Positions 8,243 through 16,249 of a stretch of 64,000 nt of DNA are shown piece by piece. The stretch is from CAIYRG01 sp964494505 (GTDB lineage: Bacteria > Pseudomonadota > Alphaproteobacteria > Micropepsales > Micropepsaceae). The notes below the pieces were generated by a model, which searched no databases, was not told the origin of the DNA, and worked only from the letters and a program-made list of their open reading frames with translations. The stretch is from the NCBI GenBank assembly GCA_964494505.1, contig CAZBRO010000005.1:62001-126000 (forward strand). The letters are read 5' to 3'. The position numbers were made by a program, and so were the translations under genes. Position 1 is the stretch's first letter, and each line of letters starts with the position of its first letter.

Positions 8243-9136
8243 TCAGTTCCGCGGGAACGGGAATTTCGGCACGGCGAAGGGGCGGAGATCGTCCGGGTAC
8301 GGAGAAGACGGATCGGAATCGCCGGCCAGCAGCACCTTGGTCTCGCCGTTCACGATCGGATTGCGCTGGTTCTCCAGGCTCGAAACGTTCTCCATCCGCG
8401 GATATTCCTCACGCCGCTTGGTGTAGCGCCGCGTTACTTTCCAGGGGGCCGTGAACGCGACCGGGTCATCGATGGCGATGTCCGATTGCAGCGTCTTGTC
8501 GTCGGTCTTCCGGATACGTTCGATCACCGTTGCGGCGTCGGACAAGCACGCGCCGGTGCGGTCGATGGGAATGCCGCCGCGGATGCTGCGCGTCTCCACC
8601 ACCAGCGTGTCGCCTTCCCAACGGCCGATGGAATAGCCCTCGAAGGTCGGCCACAACTCGTCCTTGGGCGGGAAGGGGCGCCCGTCGGTGTAGATGTAGC
8701 GCACGTCGGGCCGCTCATAGACGATCCACACCTGTTCCGGGCGCAGCACGAATTGCAGCCCGCGGGCGGGCGACATCATGCGCATCATGCCGCCCGGGTA
8801 GCCGAGCGAGAGCGGATCGGAAAACTTCTCCTTCTTGACGACATCGGTGAGGAATTTGTCATAGGCCGCTTGCCAGTCGGGCTTGTAGGGCGGGAAGTCG
8901 CGGGCGTCCGGACTGTTGGCGTTGACGCGGGCTCCGGGTCTTTGGTCGAAAAGGGTCGTCCCCACCCCCATCCAGATGCCGGTCCAATCGGGAAGGGCGG
9001 CGAATTTCTTCACCATTTCGTCGTGCGTCGGCGCGGCCGCGCGGGCACCAGAAGCCGCGAGCGCGCCTGCCGCGATCAGCCCCGCACCCACGGCGCGGCG
9101 GCTCGGAAAATCGTCTTTGCTCATGACAAACTCCAT
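8243..9136 (-). CDS. Tat-exported periplasmic protein of unknown function
   Basis: A 297-residue exported protein. The N-terminus carries a twin-arginine signal (FPSRRAVGAGLIAAGALAAS) ending near ARAA, so it would be folded before export to the periplasm. The mature part contains PDWTGIWMGVGTTLFDQRPG and several YERPDVRYIYTDGRPFPP-like stretches; this pattern belongs to a family of secreted proteins that is abundant in Sphingomonas- and Rhizomicrobium-like soil bacteria and has no known function. Two close starts are possible, 9136 (MEFVM) and 9124 (MSKDD); the first has the better-spaced GGGAGA. It is followed by a small DUF6152-like gene upstream on the same strand, with which it commonly pairs. 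Confidence 0.72.
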   Translation of the reverse strand: MEFVMSKDDFPSRRAVGAGLIAAGALAASGARAAAPTHDEMVKKFAALPDWTGIWMGVGTTLFDQRPGARVNANSPDARDFPPYKPDWQAAYDKFLTDVVKKEKFSDPLSLGYPGGMMRMMSPARGLQFVLRPEQVWIVYERPDVRYIYTDGRPFPPKDELWPTFEGYSIGRWEGDTLVVETRSIRGGIPIDRTGACLSDAATVIERIRKTDDKTLQSDIAIDDPVAFTAPWKVTRRYTKRREEYPRMENVSSLENQRNPIVNGETKVLLAGDSDPSSPYPDDLRPFAVPKFPFPRN

Positions 9137-9144
9137 AGAAATCT

Positions 9145-9240
9145 CCCTCTCCCACTCTGGGGGAGAGGGTCGGGGTGAGGGGGCAGTGCCGGATAGAGCC
9201 CCCCTCCCCCTTGCCCTCTCCCCCGACAGGGGAGAGGGGA
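9145..9240. repeat. CTCTCCC/GGGAGAGG-type palindromic repeats
   Basis: Two neighbouring palindromic units, roughly 9145-9184 and 9198-9240, built on CCCTCTCCC and GGGAGAGGG arms, fill the gap between two exported-protein genes. A partial copy of the same motif appears at 14692-14713. They are typical dispersed GC-rich intergenic palindromes of proteobacterial genomes and may form a hairpin in the transcript between the two genes. Confidence 0.7.
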
Positions 9241-9246
9241 TCATTT

Positions 9247-9633
9247 TCAATATGCGCCGGGACCCTTCAGGCTCAGCGTCGAGCCGTCTTCTTTCTTGAT
9301 GTCGATCAGCGAACCGCCCGCGGTGCCGTCCTTCAAGGGATGCGCGCGGAGCGTGATCCGGTCGCCGGGCTGCAGCGCGGTGGGCTTGATCCCGGCGCGC
9401 AGCAGCACGATGGGGGCTGCCGTCTCGATGCTCCATTCGATCGGCTGGGCGCCGGCTTCCTTGGCGACTATCAGCTGAATCCAGCTATGCGGGTTGGTGT
9501 ATTCGAACTGCTTCACGGTGCCGTTCAGCACAACTTCCTTGCCGGAATCGAACATGGCATCGGAATGATGCGCGAAGGCCGGCACGATGGCGGCGATTGC
9601 GATGGCAAGCGCCGGAATTGCGGTTTTGAGCAC
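9247..9633 (-). CDS. Small exported protein, DUF6152-like
   Basis: A 128-residue secreted protein. After a signal peptide (LKTAIPALAIAIAAIVPAFA) the mature protein starts with HHSDAMFDSGKEVVLNGTV, the signature of the DUF6152 family, and forms a short beta-rich domain (VKQFEYTNPHSWIQL, PGDRITLRAHPLKDG) like a small OB-type barrel. The HH pair suggests metal binding, which is inference. The start is taken as the GTG at 9631-9633 because it follows GGAGGGAC by the right spacing; a longer ATG version would extend the N-terminus by 13 residues with no ribosome site. Members of this family are often next to Tat-exported proteins like the one downstream. Confidence 0.78.
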   Translation of the reverse strand: MLKTAIPALAIAIAAIVPAFAHHSDAMFDSGKEVVLNGTVKQFEYTNPHSWIQLIVAKEAGAQPIEWSIETAAPIVLLRAGIKPTALQPGDRITLRAHPLKDGTAGGSLIDIKKEDGSTLSLKGPGAY

Positions 9634-9684
9634 GGGCGTCCCTCCAATGGTCGTGACGGCAAAATAGAGCAAAATCGCGCCCCG

Positions 9685-10707
9685 TTACACTGGTGTCCCC
9701 AGGCGTTTATAGCGTTCGATGATGTCGGGTGTGGAGAGCACGACCAGATCCTTCATCATGGTCTGGAGGTCCGCGCCCCCCACCGGATTGCCGATCGGCA
9801 GGTCCGTTTTCCGGGCGTCGGCATGGTAGTCCTTGTCCCGGCACATCGCCATGAAGGCGTTGCGCAGTATGTCCACCCGGTCGGCCGGAATGCCCGGCGG
9901 CCCGATCACCGGCAAGCCGAACGTCTCCAGCGCCATCACCACGGTCAGCAGCGGGCCGTCGCTTTTCGGCAGCACATCGCGGATCAGCGGCAACCCCGGA
10001 TGGAGCGGTTTGTTCTGCAGGATCGGCACGATCACGTTCTTCTCGACCAGATCCTGCCTCAGCCCGAACGTCTCCTCCACCGTGAAATAGCCGTCTATCT
10101 CCCCTTGTTCCAGGGCGACGATGATGCGCGCGCTCGACACATAGCCGACCACGACTCTGATCGGCAGGCCTTGGGCTGCCAGCATGGACGGCACCATGGC
10201 GGTCGGCGTCAGATTGCCAAGCGCGCCGAAAGTGAGCGTCTTCTTGGAAGCCTTCAGGTCGGCGAAACTCTTCACGCCGGTGCTGGTGCGGACATAAACC
10301 ACCGAGTTCACCGCACCCGGACTGCCGATGTAGGAAAAGCGGCTGGGATCGAACCGCACACCGGTCACGCGGATGGCGCCTTCGACGAACCAGGAGCGGC
10401 CGGGCACGCCGATGGTCAACCCGTCCGCGGCAACCCGCTGATAAAGATAGTTGGCGGAAACGATGCCAGCGGCGCCTTCCATATTCTGCACCAGAACGCG
10501 CGGTGAGCCCGGAATGAAGCGCACGAGATGGTGGGCAATGACGCGCGAGTTGGTATCGACGCCGCCGCCCGGCGCAAAGCCGACGATCACGTTCAGGGTC
10601 TTGCCGCTGTAGTAATCGGCCGCCGCGGCGCGCGCGCGCGCGCCCACGGCCATCGCGCTCCCGGCGATGCCCGCGATGATGCTTCTGCGTGTGGGCTGCG
10701 GGTTCAT
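9685..10707 (-). CDS. Bug/TctC-family periplasmic solute-binding protein
   Basis: A 340-residue tripartite-tricarboxylate-transporter type receptor. The N-terminus TRRSIIAGIAGSAMAVGARARA is a twin-arginine-like export signal, followed by YYSGKTLNVIVGFAPGGGVD, the conserved first ligand-binding loop of Bug proteins, in which the PGGG backbone binds a carboxylate of the solute. No TctA or TctB membrane subunit is present nearby, so the receptor is an orphan, which is usual for this expanded family. Likely ligands are organic acids; none can be named. It lies 10 bp downstream of a cupin gene on the same strand and may be co-transcribed with it. Confidence 0.85.
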   Translation of the reverse strand: MNPQPTRRSIIAGIAGSAMAVGARARAAAADYYSGKTLNVIVGFAPGGGVDTNSRVIAHHLVRFIPGSPRVLVQNMEGAAGIVSANYLYQRVAADGLTIGVPGRSWFVEGAIRVTGVRFDPSRFSYIGSPGAVNSVVYVRTSTGVKSFADLKASKKTLTFGALGNLTPTAMVPSMLAAQGLPIRVVVGYVSSARIIVALEQGEIDGYFTVEETFGLRQDLVEKNVIVPILQNKPLHPGLPLIRDVLPKSDGPLLTVVMALETFGLPVIGPPGIPADRVDILRNAFMAMCRDKDYHADARKTDLPIGNPVGGADLQTMMKDLVVLSTPDIIERYKRLGTPV

Positions 10708-10717
10708 GGGAAACGGG

Positions 10718-11590
10718 CTATTCGGCCGCTTGCATGACGGTGCCGGAGGTCTTCCACGCCGCGGCCAGGTCCGACAAATCGGGCAGGCCGTAATGAAGAA
10801 TCGCCGTTTCCTCAGCCGCCGTCAGAACCGCGCGCTCGCCGTAATCGAGAAACAATGTCGTGTATTGTTTCAGCGGCGCAGCCTCGCAAAGGCCTGCGCC
10901 CGACAGCACGCAATAGACCCCGCGCCCGCGCACTTCGTGGCTGGCGCCCGCGTCGAGTTTCAGCAGCCCCGCTTCCGTCCGCCGTTCGGTCCACACCCCG
11001 AACAATTTTTCCGCCACGCCGCCGGCAATCCGGACCCAATCGTAATGCGCTGAATCCATGAAGATCGGGGCGCCGTAGCGCCCTTTCGGGTAGACCATTT
11101 CGCGCCCGTGCACATGTTCCCAGATCGCCTGATAGGCATCCATGTTGCGCTTGCCCGGAACGCCTTCGTTGCGCCGGAAAATGCCGTCCGCGAACGTGCC
11201 GAATTGCTTCAGCACCTCCATCCCGGCCTTCACTTCGCGCGGCAGCAGATAGCCGCTTCCGCTCGCACCCGCGAATTGCAGCACCGCGCCGTAAATCTCG
11301 GTTTTGTTGACCTGCGGCCCATACGGCACCCCTTCGGGGTAATAGCCGAGCATGCCGGGCCCGAGCGAGCCGTCGCCGTAATCGGATTCGCCCTCGATCA
11401 TGTAGCGGAACTGATCGAAATTGTGCCTGTGGCGGGGCCCGGAATAATCCGTACCCAGCCGGCTCAGCGAGAACTTGAAATTGTCGGGCGAGCCGGGCGT
11501 GCCCTCCACCAGCGTCTTAGCGTGAAAGGTGCCGCCCCGGTGCTCAAGCCCGCGAACCGAGGGAACATCCTCTATTTGTACGATCTTCAT
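10718..11590 (-). CDS. Cupin-domain protein
   Basis: A 290-residue protein with cupin-type beta-barrel features. The first barrel contains RHRHNFDQFRYMIEGESDYGDG around residues 48-69, matching the metal-binding motif G(X)5HXH(X)3,4E in relaxed form, and the second half has a shorter barrel (GLLKLDAGASHEVRGRGVYCVLSG). Two-barrel cupins of this kind are often dioxygenases or isomerases acting on small aromatic or organic acids, but the identity is open. The ATG at 11588-11590 follows GGAGGACACC; a longer upstream version is rejected. It precedes the Bug receptor gene on the same strand. Confidence 0.75.
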   Translation of the reverse strand: MKIVQIEDVPSVRGLEHRGGTFHAKTLVEGTPGSPDNFKFSLSRLGTDYSGPRHRHNFDQFRYMIEGESDYGDGSLGPGMLGYYPEGVPYGPQVNKTEIYGAVLQFAGASGSGYLLPREVKAGMEVLKQFGTFADGIFRRNEGVPGKRNMDAYQAIWEHVHGREMVYPKGRYGAPIFMDSAHYDWVRIAGGVAEKLFGVWTERRTEAGLLKLDAGASHEVRGRGVYCVLSGAGLCEAAPLKQYTTLFLDYGERAVLTAAEETAILHYGLPDLSDLAAAWKTSGTVMQAAE

Positions 11591-11703
11591 GGTGTCCTCC
11601 GGCGGGTATTTTCCCGGTCTTTGCGGCAATCATAGCGAGTGTTGCGCTTCCGAACCATCGGCCTCAAACTGCCGCTTGAGGAAATGAACAAGGCAGGCCC
11701 CCC

Positions 11704-13863
11704 ATGTCGCAGCAGAAAATCATGCAGGGCATGCGTTCCGGAGCTGCCTCGGCTGTCATGGCCGCTTGCCTCGGCCTCATCGCTCAGCCCTCATTCGCGC
11801 AGCCGAACGCCGCTCAAGGTGCGGCCGCGCCCGCCGCACGCACGGGCGATATCAGCGGCACGGTTACTGGGCCAAACGGACCCGAAGCCGGCGTGTGGGT
11901 GATTGCTGAAACGGCAGGCCTTCCGACCAAATACACCAAGATCGTCGTCACCGACGACCGCGGGCGCTATCTCATTCCCGATCTGCCGCGCGCGAATTTT
12001 CTGGTCTGGGTTCGCGGCTATGGGCTGGTGGATTCGCCCAAGATTTCCGCGCAGCCGGGCAAGATGCTGAACCTCACCGCGGTGCCGGCACCGGATGCCA
12101 AGACGGCGGCCGAATATTATCCGCCGATCTATTGGTTCTCGATGCTGCGTGTGCCGGCCAAGACGGAGTTCCCGGTCGGCCGTGTGGCGTCGCAAGGCGC
12201 CTGGCTGAATACGCTGAAGACGGGCGGCTGCGTGGGCTGTCACGGCCTCGGCACGCCGTGGACGCGTCAGGTACCCAAGCAATTCGCCACCGAATTCCCC
12301 GATCACGCCGACGCCTGGACGCGGCGCATCCAATCGGGCGGCGCGCAGATGCAGATGGCGCGCGACATCGGCAGCCTGGAGCCCGGGCGCGCTCTGACGC
12401 TGTTCGCCGATTGGACGGATCGCATCGGTAAGGGCGAGCTTCCCTTCGCGAAGCCCGAGCGCCCCACCGGCATCGCCCGCAATGTCGTCATCACCGAATG
12501 GGATTGGGGCCGCACCACGGCCTATTTGCACGACGAGATTTCGACCGACCGCCGCAACCCGCGTGTCAATGCGAATGGACGCCTTTTCGGCTCGCCCGAG
12601 GACAGCAGCGATTTCATCCCCATCCTCGATCCCATCGATGCGGTGGCGAGCGAAGTGAAGCATCCCGTGCGCGACCCCAAGACGCCATCCACCAAGACGA
12701 GCCTGTTCGCGCCGTCCGCAGTTTGGGGCGACAAGCCGATCTGGGATTCCCAGGCCATCATGCACAACCCGATGATGGACGAGAAAGGCCATGTCTGGTT
12801 CACAGCCCGCATACGTCCGGCAAAGAATCCCGATTTCTGCAAGGCCGGATCGAGTCAGCCTTCCGCCAAGGCGTTCCCGCTCGACACGTCGGGCCGCCAG
12901 CTTTCGATGTACGACCCCCAGAGCGGCAAATTCACGCTCATCGACACGTGCTTCTCGACGCATCATCTCAATTTTGCGCCGGACGCGAACAACACGCTGT
13001 GGCTTTCCGGCGGCATCGGCGGGCCGGGCGTGATCGGCTGGTTCAACCGCAAAATGTACGAGCAGACCGGCGACGAAGCGAAATCCCAGGGCTGGACGCC
13101 GTTCATCGTCGACACCAACGGCAACGGCAAGCGCGACGCCTATGTCGAGCCGAACCAGACCATCGATCCGAAGAAAGACAAGCGCATCCTGATCACGCCC
13201 TATGCCGTTGCGGTCAGCCCGTCGGACGGCGCGGTGTGGGGGACGGAAGTCGCCTATCCGGGCCGCATCATGCGGGTGATGCCGGGGCCGAACCCAAGCG
13301 AAACCGCGCTCGCCGAAATTTATGAGGTGCCCGCACCCGGCTTCGGGCCGCGCGGGGGCGACGTCGATTCCAAGGGCGTTTATTGGGTGGCGCTGTCGAG
13401 CGGGCATCTGGGCTCCTTCGACCGCAGCAAGTGCAAGGTGGTGAACGGGCCGCTGGCTGCCACCGGCACGCATTGCCTGGAAGGCTGGACGTTCTATCAA
13501 TTGCCGGGTCCCCAGTTGCGCGACGTGAAGGATCCGGGAAGTGCGGAGGCCAGCTATTACGCCTGGGTCGACCGCTTCGACACCTTCGGGCTCGGCAAGG
13601 ATGTGCCGATCGCGATGGGCAACGAAAACAGCGGGATATTTGCGCTGGTGAACGGCAAGTTCATCAGCATCACGGTGCCCTATCCGATGGGTTTCTTCGC
13701 CAAGAATGTCGATGGACGCATCGATGACCCGAACGCCGGCTGGAAGGGCAAGGCGCTATGGTCGACCTATGGCCAGCGCACGATGTTCCATCTCGAGGGC
13801 GGCAAGGCGAACAAGCCTAAAGCCGTGCGATTCCAGCTCCGCCCCGATCCGCTGGCGCATTGA
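11704..13863 (+). CDS. Large exported protein: carboxypeptidase-regulatory-like domain, one haem-c motif and propeller-like region
   Basis: A 719-residue exported protein. A signal peptide ends near SFAQ (residue 32). Residues 47-125 form a carboxypeptidase-regulatory-like beta domain (GDISGTVTGPNGPEAGVWV). GGCVGCHGLG at residues 174-183 is a single CXXCH haem-c attachment site (Cys176, Cys179, His180). The remaining 500 residues have repeated segments such as MIDEKGHVWF-type and SPSDGAVWGTEVAYPGRI that suggest a lyase/SMP-30-like beta propeller. The combination predicts a periplasmic redox protein or dehydrogenase with its own electron-transfer haem. Similar proteins are frequent in soil alphaproteobacteria and have no tested function. 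No cytochrome partner is adjacent. Confidence 0.8.
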   Translation: MSQQKIMQGMRSGAASAVMAACLGLIAQPSFAQPNAAQGAAAPAARTGDISGTVTGPNGPEAGVWVIAETAGLPTKYTKIVVTDDRGRYLIPDLPRANFLVWVRGYGLVDSPKISAQPGKMLNLTAVPAPDAKTAAEYYPPIYWFSMLRVPAKTEFPVGRVASQGAWLNTLKTGGCVGCHGLGTPWTRQVPKQFATEFPDHADAWTRRIQSGGAQMQMARDIGSLEPGRALTLFADWTDRIGKGELPFAKPERPTGIARNVVITEWDWGRTTAYLHDEISTDRRNPRVNANGRLFGSPEDSSDFIPILDPIDAVASEVKHPVRDPKTPSTKTSLFAPSAVWGDKPIWDSQAIMHNPMMDEKGHVWFTARIRPAKNPDFCKAGSSQPSAKAFPLDTSGRQLSMYDPQSGKFTLIDTCFSTHHLNFAPDANNTLWLSGGIGGPGVIGWFNRKMYEQTGDEAKSQGWTPFIVDTNGNGKRDAYVEPNQTIDPKKDKRILITPYAVAVSPSDGAVWGTEVAYPGRIMRVMPGPNPSETALAEIYEVPAPGFGPRGGDVDSKGVYWVALSSGHLGSFDRSKCKVVNGPLAATGTHCLEGWTFYQLPGPQLRDVKDPGSAEASYYAWVDRFDTFGLGKDVPIAMGNENSGIFALVNGKFISITVPYPMGFFAKNVDGRIDDPNAGWKGKALWSTYGQRTMFHLEGGKANKPKAVRFQLRPDPLAH

Positions 13864-13884
13864 CCGGCGCGCGGGTCATCGCCC

Positions 13885-14691
13885 ATGGTCTCTGCGGCCC
13901 GTCATGCCCGAATCTGCCGCGCCGCCATCGCGGCGGCGCTGGCCGGGGCGATGGTATGGGCCGCATGTGCTGCGGCTGCGCCCGGCGATGACGGGATCGC
14001 GATGCCCGAAATCATCTTCCGCTCGCCGGCGCAGAGTTTCTGTGTCTCGCGCGTGGCGCTGGCCGCCGATGCTCCGGAACAAAGGCGCGACGCATTCCTG
14101 AAATTCGTGGACGCTGCCGATAGCGAAACGGGCCGCTGGAAGGCGGGATTCGTCATCGCGGGCGCCGACTACGCCGACTACAAATATTTCTACGTGATCT
14201 CCTACAACACTTGCGCGGACAACGAGGCCGCCACGAGCGCCGTGAATCGCCTAGGGGGACGGGGCAATTTCGGACACATCGAAACGGTGGCGGATTCCGG
14301 CGTTACGGGTTTCCGGGCGCAGCTCGGGACCGAGGCCGGCCCCGTTCAGCGGTTCCTGCATTACCGCACGCGAGAGGAGATCGCGCCGTGTCTCGTGGCG
14401 CTCACCGCGCTCAATCCGGCCGATGCCGGCGGCATAGAGAGCGTGCTGCTCGCGCTGATGGACAAATACCGGATTTTCATCGTCGATGTGACGCGGCAAA
14501 GCGGCGAGGTCTATGTCCTGTTCGGCCGCCAATGCGACCGCAGGCAGGACGTGCTGAAACAGGTGGAGTTCCTCGCATCGCGCGAAGGGTTCGAGATGAC
14601 GCAAAAAGTGAAATACACAGACTTTCCCGCGCGGCCCGACGCGTATCTCCGTGCAGCCCAGCAAGGCGCGATTATCGTCCCGCAGCAATGA
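13885..14691 (+). CDS. Exported protein of unknown function
   Basis: A 268-residue protein with a signal peptide ending near CAAAA (about residue 32). The mature part shows no domain I can name. It contains four cysteines spread along the chain (for example SFCVSRVAL, YNTCADNEA, IAPCLVALT and GRQCDRRQD), consistent with disulfides in the periplasm. The second half, ALMDKYRIFIVDVTRQSGEVYVLFGR, is alpha/beta in appearance. It starts 21 bp after the haem-motif protein on the same strand, so the two are probably one transcription unit. Confidence 0.65.
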   Translation: MVSAARHARICRAAIAAALAGAMVWAACAAAAPGDDGIAMPEIIFRSPAQSFCVSRVALAADAPEQRRDAFLKFVDAADSETGRWKAGFVIAGADYADYKYFYVISYNTCADNEAATSAVNRLGGRGNFGHIETVADSGVTGFRAQLGTEAGPVQRFLHYRTREEIAPCLVALTALNPADAGGIESVLLALMDKYRIFIVDVTRQSGEVYVLFGRQCDRRQDVLKQVEFLASREGFEMTQKVKYTDFPARPDAYLRAAQQGAIIVPQQ

Positions 14692-14997
14692 CCCTCTCCC
14701 CCATGGCGGGAGACTGAGGCGCGGTTCCTCTGAACGCGGCTCGCCGATTACATCGTTTTGCGCCAAGGGAAGAACATCGAGACGCGCTGCCGATAGCGCC
14801 GGTACTCCTCGCCGAACGGCCTGGATTAGCTCCGGCCGGCGGCTTTGCCTCTTCGCCCCACAAAATGCTATTGTGGCGCTTCTGGGGCCGTTGAGCATCG
14901 GATACCAGCAAGAATGCGCGGGCCCCCGCGACTCGTACAGCGTTGATGTATCGATTGTCTTCACGCGTTCGAATCCAAGCGCCGGGAGGGCCGTTCA
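14692..14997. other. Gene-free stretch, 306 bp
   Basis: Between the exported-protein gene and the hydroxylase gene. It begins with a partial CTCTCCC-type palindromic repeat (14692-14713), then holds a short degenerate coding remnant on the minus strand (14748-14822) and a less GC-rich stretch before the next start. A strong GGGAGGG ribosome site (14983-14989) serves the downstream gene. No convincing promoter hexamers were seen. Confidence 0.5.
14748..14822 (-). pseudogene. Remnant of an isoprenylcysteine methyltransferase-like gene (C-terminus only)
   Basis: Read on the minus strand, about 24 codons give PFGEEYRRYRQRVSMFFPWRK followed by a stop at 14748-14750. This is the characteristic last segment of small membrane methyltransferases of the ICMT/PEMT type (F-G-E-x-Y-xx-Y-xx-x-V-xx-F-x-P-W). 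An in-frame stop lies just upstream and no other part of such a gene is found on either side, so it is a degraded leftover rather than a working gene. Confidence 0.5.
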
Positions 14998-15933
14998 ATG
15001 ACAGCCAAGAGACTCGCCATCTTCAGCGGTTTGCTGATGCTGCCCGTCCTGTACGTGGTGTTCATTTCGCTTCACGTCATGACCCAGGGCGACACGATCG
15101 AGCGCTGGCTGCCGAAATGGGACCGGCTGCTGCTCCTGGTCGCGATCCTCGGGCTGGAACGGCTCTACACCTACCGCTATGCGGGCTCGCAGCGCTATGT
15201 CCTGACCCGGGACGTCATCTCGAACATCGTCAACCTGTACATCACGGGCGCGGTTGCGGCGTTCATCCTGTTGCCGATCCTGAGCTACATTCCGGAGCAT
15301 TATCTGGGGCGCAAATTCTTCTTTGCGTCGCCGGATCAGTTGGGCCCGTTTTGGCTTCAGGTCCCGTTCCTGCTCGTGACGGTCAGCTTCTTCCGGTACT
15401 GGATGCATCGCTGGCAGCATTCGAACGAATTCCTGTGGAGCCTGCACTCCTATCATCACCGCGTGACCGATCTGCGGGCCACGAATGCGGAGGTGTCCAA
15501 CCCGATCGATTTCGCGTTTCGGAACATCGTCGTGTTCGTGGCGCTCGGCGTGATCGGCTTTAATCCGTTCGCGGCTCTGGTGGCTTTCAGCATCACGAAT
15601 ATCACCGCCGTCTTCTCTCATTGCGGCGGCGATGTCAGGGCCGGCTTCCTGAATTATCTGTTCGTGACGCCGGAGGTGCATCGCTGGCACCATTCGGCGG
15701 AAACGCCGGCGGGACATAAATATTCCTGCAATTACGGCGTCGAGTTTTCGTTCTGGGATGTCATTTTCGGGACCTATCACCTCCCCCAAAAGGACGGAGA
15801 ATCCGTGCAGCCCGAGCGGATCGGGCATCCGGGAGGATTGGCGGACGAAGGCAATTATTTGAAGATTTTGCTGGAGCCCATCGGGCTGTACCGGCCTTGG
15901 GCGAAGCGCGGGGGGCCGCAGCCCGCCGAATGA
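14998..15933 (+). CDS. Fatty-acid hydroxylase / sterol desaturase family membrane enzyme
   Basis: A 311-residue integral membrane di-iron enzyme. The histidine boxes are HRWQH and HSYHH around residues 138-153 and HRWHHS around residue 227, the arrangement of the fatty-acid hydroxylase superfamily, which hydroxylates or desaturates lipid or sterol-like substrates using oxygen. Four or five hydrophobic helices precede and separate the boxes (LAIFSGLLMLPVLYVVFISL at the N-terminus). The ATG at 14998 is set by GGGAGGG. It is the last plus-strand gene before a convergent gene, and no partner reductase is nearby. Substrate unknown. Confidence 0.88.
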   Translation: MTAKRLAIFSGLLMLPVLYVVFISLHVMTQGDTIERWLPKWDRLLLLVAILGLERLYTYRYAGSQRYVLTRDVISNIVNLYITGAVAAFILLPILSYIPEHYLGRKFFFASPDQLGPFWLQVPFLLVTVSFFRYWMHRWQHSNEFLWSLHSYHHRVTDLRATNAEVSNPIDFAFRNIVVFVALGVIGFNPFAALVAFSITNITAVFSHCGGDVRAGFLNYLFVTPEVHRWHHSAETPAGHKYSCNYGVEFSFWDVIFGTYHLPQKDGESVQPERIGHPGGLADEGNYLKILLEPIGLYRPWAKRGGPQPAE

Positions 15934-16249
15934 CCGGCAACCGCCCGCATCCCGTTCGCCGCCGGCCTGAGCAGACGGCGTGTCTCTGGCATTGGGTGAA
16001 TCCCACACCCATATTGAGCGGGCGCTCTTTGGCAAGTCCGGTTTTCAGCGTCTGACCGTGCCCTGTTCAGCAGGGCCGCGGGGGCGCTTTCCGGTGCCGA
16101 ATGGCACCCTATTGCACCGATAAACACCCCTTATTCGCCCTGAAAAAATCGCTGAAACAGGAGCGAAAATCCAGTCTTTTGCTGCCTTTTTGACACGCTC
16201 CGGCCCCAAAAGGCGGGGGAGGGGGGGTGCGGGCCGGCGCGGTCCCCTT
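15934..16249. other. Gene-free convergent gap with two hairpins, 316 bp
   Basis: Between two convergent genes. I see two short perfect hairpins: GCCCTG/CAGGGC with a five-base loop (16060-16076) and GGTGCC/GGCACC with a four-base loop (16093-16108). Neither is followed by a clear T-run, but in this position they may act as transcription barriers for one or both directions. The rest, including an A/T-richer piece near 16123-16190, shows no coding or repeat signal. Confidence 0.4.

Noticed and set aside
14961..14985. TTCGAATCC resembling a tRNA T-loop
   Set aside because: The flanking bases do not pair into a T-stem and no acceptor, D or anticodon arm can be drawn.
16002..16021. TGGGTG/CACCCA stem near 16000 as a terminator
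   Set aside because: Only six pairs with a seven-base loop and no T-run; the two hairpins downstream are better.
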